From NCBI RefSeq assembly GCF_900496995.4, contig NC_044030.1, positions 372,001 to 436,000 on the forward strand: a DNA stretch of 64,000 nucleotides. Direction: 5' to 3'. A program made the translations under genes and the position numbers. Shown here piece after piece: positions 26,731 through 37,530 of this stretch. The notes beneath the pieces are model-generated. The model was not told where the DNA came from and ran no database searches. It saw only the letters and a list, made by a program, of their open reading frames with translations. Source of the stretch: Aquila chrysaetos chrysaetos (lineage: Eukaryota; Chordata; Aves; Accipitriformes; Accipitridae). Every line of letters starts with the position of its first letter. Positions within the stretch are counted from its first letter, which is position 1.

Positions 26731-26804
26731 GCCTGCAGGAAGCCCCAGCGATGGACAAAAAAAAAAACAACCCAAAAACCAAGGATGAGGGAGGGATACC
26801 ACGG
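26731..26804 (+). ncRNA. Candidate internal exon of a divergent transcript
   Basis: A pyrimidine-rich acceptor, TCTCTCTCTTCCAG (ending 26730), and a donor CACGG followed by GTGAGA (from 26805) bound a 74-bp segment on the plus strand, just outside the ZCCHC7 island. It contains an ATG with a Lys/Asn-rich frame of no recognised family. Divergent non-coding transcripts from CpG promoters are common, and in human a non-coding locus (EBLN3P) lies next to ZCCHC7. I have no expression data, so this is only a splice-signal prediction. Confidence 0.25.
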
Positions 26805-27300
26805 GTGAGAAAAAAAGCAACGCAGCACGCCTCGCTTCTTGCAGCGTCCCGCTAGGAAACAAACCCCCGGTCAAACCGTCTTCCCCACGACCACGCTGGT
26901 GCCGGAGTCGTCTGCTTTTGCCACCTTCATTCCCGCTCCCTGAACGGGAGCGCGTGGACCGCGGCTCCGTGACGAGCGGGAACGAAGCCCTCGCACACCT
27001 TGGTGTGCCTGCGCCGTGCCAGGTGCACCAGGATGAGTTGACGAAGAAGACGTCGTATTTTTGGTGATGTGGTAACTTTGCAGACCAGCCGAGGAAAGGG
27101 ATTGCTCTCGGGCAGGGCTGCCCGGGGGAAAGCAGAGAGCTGGCTGAGGAAGAAGGAGTGGTCACTTGGGTGCAAAGAACCTGAGCAACTCCGAGGCCGA
27201 TTGCCCTCAGAGGGGGTCGGGGTGGACTTGGACATAACTGCGAACTGTCAACCTGCTGAGGACAGGACTGAGACTGGGAGCGACCAAGTTGTGGGGTTTG

Positions 27301-27471
27301 ATGGACGCCCTGGAAAATTTGAGCCTCCTGTCCGACGTACCTGCCAAATTTAAACAGTTTAACCAGATCTTTCAGTCTCAAGCAGTGGCTGCTTTGGAGA
27401 AGGCGGAGGATTTGGCATGTCGTGTTTCAAGGGCAGCTCAGAGGAGAAGGGATGCTCTGGGTCAGCAATGA
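27301..27471 (+). CDS. Candidate 56-codon small ORF, unknown
   Basis: The frame begins MDALENLSLLSDVPAKFKQF and ends in RRRDALGQQ and a TGA. It is helix-prone, with an Ala/Glu/Lys/Arg-rich C-terminal half that looks amphipathic. A stop (27235-27237) lies 21 codons upstream of the ATG. The ATG context is weak at -3 but has G at +4. I do not recognise the sequence. It sits in the possible plus-strand transcript leaving the ZCCHC7 island, upstream of an AATAAA at 28268. Chance ORFs of this size are frequent, so the only argument is the protein-like composition and placement. Confidence 0.2.
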   Translation: MDALENLSLLSDVPAKFKQFNQIFQSQAVAALEKAEDLACRVSRAAQRRRDALGQQ

Positions 27472-28267
27472 ATTCGGCAGAGCTGCTCGATCCCAGCGGC
27501 CGTTAACCCGAGCTGGCCTGCGCCGTGCCGTGCTGCCGGGTCCTCCGGCTGCGCGGTGCTGGGCACGTCCCTTGGCTGCTGACGGCAGCGGAGGAGCCTG
27601 CAGGCAGCTCCTATGTGGTCCTGGCAATTACACCACCTGCCTGGCCTTGCTTTTACCCAAGAGTGCAGCAAGGAGTTCTCGTGCGAAACTCCTTTCTGTC
27701 TGATAGTACAAGTGATGAACAGGGCTGTTTTCTTCTAAGAAAATCCCGTAACAGCTCAAACGACCAAAGTGGGGTGCCCCTTTCACGGACGGGACCTGCC
27801 AGGTGTGCTGCACTGCGTGCTGGTTGGAAGCCTGTTCGGTGCTGCACAGCTTGCGGGTCCCAGCATCTAAAGGGACCCAAGACTATCTATGTTATCCTCT
27901 CTTTATGATGTTAGCTCTAATAATTGGCATTTTCGGTGATACTTCACGAAGTCTCAATGCGTTCCTTATTGGTATTGTAATGAACCAGCACCTCCCGGTG
28001 CAAAACAGCTGCCTCTTCCCTGACTTGCTAATACAGGAGTTTTCCTCATTACTCTGAGCTGGCAAGGAGGCAAGTGGTCATGTTCCTTTGTTTTGCTGTC
28101 TTTGAATTTTAGAATGAACTTCTTCCACCCTGGAGGTACGCAACAAGCATTGCAGATTTTCAAGAATATGCAATTGTATGAGGATGTACCTGACATGGGA
28201 ATGTTCAGTTAAACCCCACTTCCTATTTTTCATCTATAAATGGTTTTGGGTATCATAGTTTCATAAA

Positions 28268-28273
28268 AATAAA
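28268..28273 (+). terminator. Candidate polyadenylation signal of the divergent transcript
   Basis: AATAAA follows a 3'-UTR-like AT-rich stretch (about 28080-28270) downstream of the CpG island and small ORF, with no other gene between. There is no clear GU-rich downstream element, so support is weak. Confidence 0.2.
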
Positions 28274-29221
28274 CATTCTGTAAGCTGAACTGCTGCAGTG
28301 GCCTGCTTTACCTGCTGCTCTGATGGCGGCAGTTGAAAGATTTTCCTATGCAGCTTACTAAAGATGAATAAAAATGGATGCAAATAGAAGCTTTTAAAGG
28401 AGCTGAGTCAACATCTGAGGTAAAAGTTCCCTCTGTGTAAAAGCATGTTTCAGAAACAAAATCCAAAGGATTGATAGAAATTCTCAGTGACGCCCTGGTA
28501 CTCAGCTGGAGTGTGCTGGAAAGCTTAACATGCTTTCTTTGTATTGTGTTTTGATTTCTTGCTCAAATACTCACAATGGATAGGAAGAGCAAGCAGTTTT
28601 CACTTAGACAACAGCTAATTCTTTAACGCACTGTGGACTTTAAAATAACTATCTTTTTCTCTGGAAAGCAAACCTCTGTAGAAAAGTGCAAATTTAGTTT
28701 TCAGATATTCTGTCATGATGATGAGTAATTCTCTGCTTACAGCTTTTGGTTAAATTACTTCCATGGAAATCTCAGTGGTTTTAGCAAGAACTGCTCTTCT
28801 TCACTTGATGCGATGCGGGAGGGGATTGGTTTTTGCTCACTGGCCCTGGCCCGGCTCACACAGTCAGACCGTGCTGCGTGGAGCAGAGCTTCCTAGCAGG
28901 CGTCTCTTCTGTGATTAGGAATGTGATGACAGCAAACGCCTTTGAAGATACAGGCACAGTTTGGAAGCGGAGACCCCGGAGACCAGCAAGGATAACTCAC
29001 CAGTGGGCAGTTACCAGTCATTGGAAAAGCACAACCTCGAGAGCTGGGAAAAGCCTGCTCTGGCTTTAGGGAAGAGGCAACAGCCAAGCAGGGCAAGAAA
29101 CAGGTCAAGCAGCTGCATGGCGCTGTGGAAGCAGCCCCTCTGCCTTGCCAGCACCCTGCAGCACCCACCGTCCACAGTCTGTGCACGGACACGGTCCCGC
29201 GCTGCTGGGAGGGGGAAGATG

Positions 29222-29280
29222 CCCAGCTTGGCTCCCAGCTTGGCTCCCAGCTTGGCTCCCAGCTCGGCTCCCAGCTCGCC
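29222..29280. repeat. 12-bp tandem repeat, nearly five copies
   Basis: The unit CAGCTTGGCTCC repeats from 29224, with the last two copies changed to CAGCTCGG. All three frames stay open through it on both strands, giving repeats such as LGSQ or WEPS. These ORFs are side effects of a minisatellite and not evidence of a gene. Confidence 0.9.
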
Positions 29281-29987
29281 ACTGGGAAGAGCCTGCTCAC
29301 TTCTCTCTCTGCGAGCGCCAACTGCCAGCACCAGCCCCGCTGCCTCCTCCTGCGCTCGTGGCATACGTGGGACGAGACTGTGGAAGACCGCCTCGAATAT
29401 GTAGTAGTTCAGCGCAAGCTGCAGGCACGAAGGGTGGTGTTAACGAGTGTGTGCTCCTAAGGACCGTCAGTCTCGTTTTGAAGCTCAAACTGGCCTGATT
29501 TATCGTTCTTCCGAACGCCCTCATCATCGCAGCGATCTCCCAGTTCCCTCGTGCGCATACCCGTACGTGCGTTCAGCGGCAGCACTGCTCCTCTTGCTTG
29601 TGCGAAGGCCGTCCGACTGCACAGCACCAGGTGGCTGTTGCCCCGGGGGGATGCTCCTTCCCGACCCTCTCCCGCGCCAGGGATTCCTCCGTGCTGGGGA
29701 CTGCCGAATCCAGCAGCCCAGCAGAGGAGAGGCTGCTGCTGCGCTGTGACCCCAGGACCAGCCAGGAGCGGGGCTGAGCGCTTTTTCCAGCGGGCACACG
29801 AGGAAACGCAAGCACACACAGCACGTAGACATAGATGTGTGCACGCAGCCGGCGCCGCAGATCAACCAGGGAGAGGAACCGTAGCACTCACGCAGACGCA
29901 AGCAGCACCAGTGGCCTCGTCTGGTTCCCCTCTCTGGCTGCTCAAGAGGCAGGTCCGTTGGTGGAAAACATGCACGTATGCATATGT

Positions 29988-30035
29988 GCATGTGTGTGTG
30001 TGTGCAGGTACATATATGTATATATGGTTGTATAT
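29988..30035. repeat. TG/TA-type microsatellite
   Basis: Alternating purine-pyrimidine sequence (TGTGTG, then ATATATGTATATATGG) immediately 5' of a CR1 tail. Such stretches are likely length-polymorphic. Confidence 0.7.
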
Positions 30036-30038
30036 CTA

Positions 30039-30096
30039 TGGTTGGGCTCGATGATCTTGAAGGTCTTTTCCAACCTAAATGATTCTATGATTCTAT
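30039..30096 (+). mobile_element. CR1 LINE, short 3'-end fragment
   Basis: GGTTGGGCTCGATGATCTTG, then AAGGTCTTTTCCAACC and the ATTCTATGATTCTAT tail repeat identify a CR1 terminus of about 58 bp. It directly follows an alternating TG/TA microsatellite (about 29988-30035). Confidence 0.9.
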
Positions 30097-33000
30097 ATAC
30101 GTAGCCCATGCAGGTCCCACCAGTAGCTGGCCTTAGCCAGCCTGCCCGCTGCGGCTGCCCCGGTGTCCCCAGCTGCCGTGCACAGACACGTGTGCACCCA
30201 GCAGGTCCAGCCTTGCTGTCTCTCATTCGTGAGCTCTTAGAAGGTCCGATCTCTCCAGATTCCGCCTCTCCGACACCGGGCTCCCAAGCCTCCTGTCCTA
30301 CTTGCTGGCCGGCGCAGCTTCACGTTTGGCAGCGATTGCCCTCCCCGGCGCACGCCCGCGTAGCGGGGACGCGCCGCGTGTCTCCAGGTGCTGGCCGCCG
30401 CACGTGGGTCCGGCTCCTCTGGCCACCTCTAAGACATCCATACAAAGATGTACACGCAGCGTAGAGAGCCCCCCCCCATCCGGGAAAACAGTTGGATGTC
30501 CCGTTTAATATTGCCAAACAAGCTCATACTGGAGTCTGCAGAGCGTACGTCTGCTTTCATGAGCGTGACGGGCCTGATGAGCTACAGCGGGTAGCAGCGG
30601 GGGAGTCGTGCAGGGCGTCCGAGAAGCGGGAGAGGTGAGCAGGAACGAGCGAGCGGATGCGGGGAGCTGTGGGAGACCTTCAGCTGGATCTGCTGCTGCG
30701 GGAACGGCCGTGTGGCCGGTCACCCTGGAGCCATGGAGCGGTTCCTCCATCCTGCCCCGGGACGGGCACCTGCACAGCTCCCTTGGGGCCGGCAGCGCTG
30801 CTGACCCCGCAGGGCGGCTCGCCTGTGCAGGCAGACACGTGCGCGCTGGTGCGTCCGCTGAGCCCAGAGCTTTCATTTTTCATTTCATTTTTTGCAGGCC
30901 TTTCAGACTTCAGGGGTTTCCTTAATGCACTGCTAGTACTCTATTTGCAACATTACTGGCATGTAATTACAACCTGCATTTTGCCTCTGGGAACGTTAGC
31001 ACAGGCATGTACGTGTTGGCTGCAAAAGTGCCTCTTGAAGGGCAAAATGATCTGATTCTCTGATCCTCTAGGCTTTGGGTCAAGAAAGAAGCGAACAAAA
31101 ACCGACCCACAAGTATGAAGGTTTTACACTCTAGCAGAAAGCAAGCAGAGCCTGGCAAGAGTCAGGAACACAGCCGTGACACCTGATGCTTGCAACAGGT
31201 ACTTTTCTCTGATCTAATCATGATACATTTCAAAACAAACGTTTTTACTGCCTCCGGATATTACAAAACCTTCTCAAAGGTATCAGATAATTAGTTGTTG
31301 TAAAACATATGCTGCTAATATGATTAAAGGATGAGCTGAAATTGCAAAATGTTATACAACTGTCAGGGCCCTGCGGACACCGATGGGCTGTATTGACCCA
31401 GGCCTGTGTCTGGCTCCAGTTCTCCTCACCAGGCCTGATCCTGACCCCTACCTGCAGGCTGGCGTCCCAGCCCAGCCTTGGCCTGTCCCTGTCCCCATGG
31501 AGGTGACCGATGCCCGGGGCTGGGGCTGCGCCGGTGCCCCCCCCCTTGGCTGCCAAGCTCCTGGCTGGGGTGGTGGGGTGGGCACTGGCCACCGGGTCCT
31601 GCTACTGAAATGGTGTAAAGACATATTTGGAGAAAGACCTCAGGTCAGGTACCTTTTCCTCAGAGCACTTCCAGGAAACAAAATTCCGTATTTCTAGAAT
31701 AAGCAGCAGAAAGATTAGAGGATTTGGGTTTAGCACTGACTACAGGGGTATTCTACGCTTGCAAGAACTCATTCTTGCCAAATCTGACCTTGAAAGGAAG
31801 TTTCTTTTTGGTGGCGTCATTGCGGAAAGTCAGCAACCACCCCTGATGCATCCTGCGCACGGTCACCCGTCCCCACGGACTCGTGCTCTCCCGCAGCACC
31901 CTGGGGCAATACGCTGCTCTGGGGACCCGGGGAGCTGACGGCAGCCTCTTCAGCCTGCCGGTGACCAGTTTTACTCCACGCTGTCAGTTCACGAGCCCAG
32001 TCTGGGCCATATGTATATATATAGGACTACCTCGTGATGGACACTTGAAGGTAGGTCTTAATACGGTTTGTATTGCTCTGGCTTGCATTGGTGTAGATGG
32101 GTACAAACAAACCAGCAGAAACTCTTCCACCAAATGCATGCCAGCAGCATTCACTATTAGCCTCACGCATTGGGAGTTAGTGTCTTCTCCAGGTCTTCCA
32201 GTGCAGTTTCTCTAGTCCAGCCAGTTCTGTGTGCAGACGAGGTCATCAGGATCCAGAATGGCTTCTACAGAGCTCGACTTGAAAGCAGTCACTGCTTTAG
32301 GAGAGCACTGAAGCACAGTGGTTTAGGTGTGGCAGTGAATGTCTGAATGTCATACGGCGTAGGAAAAGCAGGGCCACATGTTTGCCTTCATCTTGTTTGT
32401 CTCCTTGAAGAAACAGCCCTCGCCAGAGCTTTTACTTCATACTGTCCAAGTGCATCCATCCTAGGTGGGGAGGTGGCACAGCTCCGTTTTAGACGTGCTG
32501 CAGGGTACTTTGCTGCTGCAGAGAAGCAGAGTTGCCTGCATTCGATGCAGTGGGACTTAAGGGTGATCCTCAGGCACCAGCGTTTTCACCCTTGTACTCT
32601 TTCTCTCTCAGGCAAATTGAGTCCTGCTGCTGCCTTTGCTTCTGAGTGCTGTTTCTCAGGAGCAGTGATAAACTCCACCTGCCGTGCACCTGAACCCCGT
32701 CCAAACTGTTCACCTCCTCCCCTGAACAACCCATCCTTGGTGTGCCAGTGACCCGCTCATGAGAGGAGAGGACCTCAGCACAGAGATTCAGGTTCTGATG
32801 CTCATATGTGGCCAGGAGACAAGGGGTTAGCACCCCCTTTCCACCCCATTGCTGGTGCTCCGAGACATCCGTGGCTGTGTTCGGCTCAGCTTGCAGGGCT
32901 GCACTCCCTCCCTGGAGAAAGTCCCCTCTTCCTCAACAGCTTGCAGCTTTCCAAGCTGTTCAAGGTGGAAGGAGGCATCCTCCTGCAGCCCAGAAGTGGG

Positions 33001-36000
33001 AGGGAGCAGTAGGATTGAAAACAACCCTGTCTCCTTCCTACCCGAAACCGTCTGCTGCAGCCGACTGCCGAAGGCATCATTTGCAAGGGCAGTGCGGCGC
33101 GGTCCAGGCTGTCCAGCCTGTGCCTGCAGTCGCAGCATGGGCATCCTCCACACTGAACTCCAGCCAGAAGATTCCCCTGTAGGAGGGGGGTGGTGGTGTT
33201 TTGGCCGCCACAGTACCATCTTCCCGCTGTGATTTGCCCAGTCCGCCCCCCCAAGAAGTCACTGTCCATGCAGGGAAAGGAGCCCTGCATCCCTTTAGTG
33301 TCCTTCCCCTCCCCACTCGCCTGCCCTTTGGAGAGGGGTCAAACGGCTGCACAAACCCAGCGAGAAGAAACAGGCATGCCACAGTCTCTGGGGAAATCTG
33401 TGCAGGTTGCAGAGAGAGAGACTTTGCAGCATCTCCAGCTGCTTGGGGACAGCCTGGGTCCCCTTGAGTCCTCCAGATTGCAGGAGTCTGGTGGAGACCG
33501 TCGTTCTTCCACCACAACCTTTATGTCCTTAAAAAAGAAAAGGGAAGAAAGAGGAAGATTTTCCATCGATGTAAACTGGCAATTTGCAGTCCAAATGCCA
33601 GTAGGTGGCACCCAAGAATGTGCAGCACTATTCGTAGCCTTTGTGCAAGCCTGGCTGCTTGCTCACCAGAGACATCTTCAGCCTCCGCTCTCCTCCGAGC
33701 ACCGGGGAAGCCTGGAGGGCTCTGTCCCTCGGGTGGACAGCTGTCAGAAAGGACCCTGGGCAAGAGAAAATCTGATTTTCCTTTGCTTCTTTTCAAAGCG
33801 TGTTTCTGAGTGCTGTAGGAAACAGCAGGAAGGAATCCAGAGTTAGTCTCAGAGTTACTCATTAATAAGGGGTCCATGTCAGGATGCTGGTTTCTGTTGC
33901 TTGTAACTTTGCTAGACGGCAGCCCTGTGAGGTGAAATGGCCTCCTAGAGCTGCTGCTTCACCTGGCATTCCTCTGAGATTTACAGCTGGAAGGAGCTGC
34001 CCTGTCCAAGAGCGTCGCTGAAGAAAGTCACAGGAGTCTTGGCCGTGTTGGAAACTTTGTCTGATGTTTCTTCCAGTCTGGGACAATGTGAGAATGTGAC
34101 TGAAGAATGCAGGTGTGCAAGGAGGTCAATTAAATGTGCACAGCCAATCATCTCCTCATTTTTAAGAGCTTAGTTTTGCAATCTTGTCAAATGTTATTTT
34201 TACTTGGACTAGTTGAATGAGATGGGTTGTACTTGTTTCTGATTACCTATGCTAAGGGAAGTTGTCTCTGACCCAGCGTAGGCTGTTTCCTGACAATCAC
34301 GCTGTTTTTGTCCAGCAGCTGCAGCTGATGGTATTTTTCGTGTTGGTTGTCTGGGCCTGTGAACTCCATTTTAATCTGTCCCGATCCAGTAAAATATGTA
34401 AACTTTGAGGTGATGAACCACTCCTCCTCCTTGAAGTTCAAAGGTGGACCTGCCCCGCTGTGCCAGGCAGGAGCAGGCAGCGCTGTCTGCACTGGCCTTG
34501 CACAAAACCTGATGGGTTGCAGCTGTAGGAGGGCTGAAACGGTTCAGGCAATGCTGGGCAAGGAGGCAGGGAGAGGCAGGTCAGGGGAGGGAAACGAGGG
34601 AGAAAAACAGCTAAGCCAGGACAGGGAAGAGATGGCAGACGTCTGCCATTGCAGTTGCCGTTTTCCCATCCTGCCTCCTGTTTCAGCATCAGAAAGCTGC
34701 GTTGCCCAGGTCGCAGGAATGGCACTTTCAAAAGACTTTGCACTGAAACGGCATGAAAATCATAGGTGCTGGACCCTGGCAGACCTCAGGGTACTCAGTG
34801 GCTTGCCCTGGTGGGGTCCCACTTAGGAGACCTTCATAACAGTGAGGAAGCTATGCATAGCTCGTAGTGCCACTGGACCTCGGTGCAGACCACAGGGACA
34901 TTTATCACCACACTGCTTTTGGACCTGTGGAACCTCCAGAGCTGCAGCCCATCATCATCCTCAGCCGAGTGCAGCGGGGACAGGAGCACTTCAGAAGTTA
35001 ATTAAATTCCCACCCCCCCACCTGATCTGCTCCTCCTCTTCCCAGTGCTCCGCTTTGCCGCCTCAAACCGAGGAGCAGCGGGAGAGGGGAGGGAGTGTAA
35101 TTATTTAGCTCCTTAGAGCTAGCTCTACAGTGCTTCATAGCTTGTTAATTACAGTTTCAGCTGTGCTAGTCAGTGGAGGACCAGAAGAGCATGTGGGGAG
35201 TGGGGGGCATGGGCTGAGGGAGGGGAGGGAAGCCGCAAGGGCTGACAACGGGGAGAAGCCAAGGTGAAGTGGGATGGAGGGCCAGCGGCACCAGCAGCTA
35301 GGAACCTGGGCAAGAGCAGCAGCGAATGGGAAGCAGCTGGGAAGCAGAGGGAGATGGAAAAAAGAGGGGAAAGGCAGACTGCACGGGGGTCGCAGTGTGG
35401 TTTATCTGTGGAGGGTGATGGGGCACAGGTTAGGCACCAAGGGATGCTGCGCACTGGCATCACTAAAGCACGTCCTTCGTGCCCACCTGCCATCTCTGGC
35501 AGAGCAGATAAATGCCCAGGTTCCGAATCCAAGCTCTGCCCGTGACTGTCCTGCAGTGCAGTTGGGTGGGGATCGGTTTCTGGAGGACAGAATGGCTTTC
35601 ACAACAAATTGACCCTTGTCAGAGAAAGTATTTCCTTCCCTCAGCCATCCTAATTTTCTCACTAAACGATTGCAGCGGTGTTCTGCCTGTCTCCCGATTC
35701 CAGCATGTAAGAATCCTCAGCGTTTTCAGGGCAAAAAACCCAACATGCCTCCTCCAGCGAAGAGCTGAAGCCCTCTGAGGGACACACACACGAGACCCCG
35801 GTTTGGTCGGTACGTGCAGCACTGCCCGCACCGCAGAGCCCCCGCCAGCTGCCAAACACCATTGCTCAGGCAGGACCCGCGAATAAGCGAGGCTGCTGCT
35901 TTCCCTCTTGTCTGCGGGGCTGGTGCTCATGTGTCCTGGCTCGCTATGGGGTGGGCTGTCCTGGTTCCATCTGGCAGCGCCCTTGGAGCCGGCAGAGGAG

Positions 36001-37455
36001 GCTGAGGGGCCGTGGCAGCTCCATGCTGCCGTGCGGAGGGCTGCGCTGCGAGCCTTGGGAAGGCAGATCCTGCTCCCGTGCCGGGTTCTCCCACTTGGTC
36101 TGCTGTCTTGGTGGAGGGGACGTGGACGAAGCAAGTGAGGAGATAGATGTCCATGCGCTCCCCTCGCCCCTGGGGCCCCTGGGGCGATAGTCCCCTGCTA
36201 GAGAACAGCATTTCTGCTGCTGCCCCCTGCTTTGAGGGTCCTGGGCTTAAGGGAGGAGGTTGCCCTTCTGGACATCCACGATTTCCAAAACCAGGTTATT
36301 TAAAAGAACGTGGTGGAGGGAAGAATGTGTGGGTCCTCCGTGGAAAACCATTTTGGCCTTATCTACAGCTTCTGAGATGAACACATGCGAATTTCCTCTT
36401 CTGACAGAAGTGAAGGGACAATTCAGAGCCAGAAAAGACTCTGTGCTCAAAGACTTGATGCTGCGCTGCCAATAGTTTTAAACTCTGACTTCATGATTTC
36501 CATTTTCTTTTGGCAGCTCCCAGTTTCTGTTTCTCTCCTCTTTCTGGAAAATTTCCCTTAAGGAACCACCAGTGATGGCCCAGGAGACAGTGTGTGAATG
36601 CTTTGTATTATGTAATGCTTTGACATTTGGCATTCCCATGGCATTATCCCCATTATCCCCCATCAATGCAGAATAAGTTGTCAGAGCATGAAATTGGTAT
36701 TTTTACATATTCTTAATGTACAGATGTCAGTCTGAAAGCCATGCACAAGCATTATGATTAAATTCTCTATTTCATTCTCTGCCTATGCATGGATCTGTTC
36801 GGAAGATTTCTTTCCTTTTGGGGGGATATAGGGAAAAGGCACAACCTTAAAAAGTAATAATTCTGCCTAATAGCACTATCAAAAGGTGAAAGCTAAGTTT
36901 AAGACGTTGTGGACTGAATGCAGTATAGACTCATAAATCCAGAGCAACAGTGTTCAATTTTTAGCACCTGTGTTCCTGGCATGGTAGCAGAAAGTGAACA
37001 ACAAGTACCAGATGCACACAGGGAATATAATCAGTGACCCAGTTTCTGGTGCCAAATATATCAACATGTTCCAAATCAAATCTGCTCAGAGTTTACAAGT
37101 TTGTTATTCTACATTAATTACTATGTAAGAATGGCAGACCCTTATGGGAGGATTAATATGCCTAGACATAATGTACACGGAGAAAGAAGAGGAAGGGCAC
37201 GACTCGGGATCCACCTAGGACTCCAAATTGCTTGATTTGGTTGTCTTGATCGCAAATACATAAAGAAGAGGAGCTCTTGAAAGTCACCTGGTTGGAGGGA
37301 AATCCGCAGCTCCACCCTCTGCTGTCTCAGGGACCTGTGCTGTAACAGAAGCCAATATTGGTGCAAAATGATACAAGAGCGTGTGCAGTCTCCATCAATG
37401 GGAGCTTCCAAGACCAGGCTGGGTAAAGCCCAGGGTATCCTGGTTTGGTCTCATA

Positions 37456-37530
37456 GCTGACCCTGCTGTGAGCAGAGGGTTGGACTGGAGAGTTCCTGAG
37501 GTCCCTTCCAGCCTGAATTGTGCTGTGACC
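37456..37530 (+). mobile_element. CR1 LINE, 3'-end fragment
   Basis: The sequence GCTGACCCTGCTGTGAGCAG, GGGTTGGACTGGAG and GGTCCCTTCCAGCCTGAATT is a diverged CR1 3' end, plus orientation, about 75 bp. It may extend slightly to the left, where similarity fades. Confidence 0.75.

Noticed and set aside
25182..27381. Very long ORFs on both strands (441, 436 and 404 codons)
   Set aside because: They overlap each other in a CpG island, are Gly/Pro/Arg/Ala-rich, and pass through homopolymers and the purine repeat. Stop codons are rare in such DNA, so length carries no weight.
33190..33846. 218-codon plus-strand ORF
   Set aside because: Begins at a GTG, has no domain or conserved motif, and overlaps open frames on the other strand.
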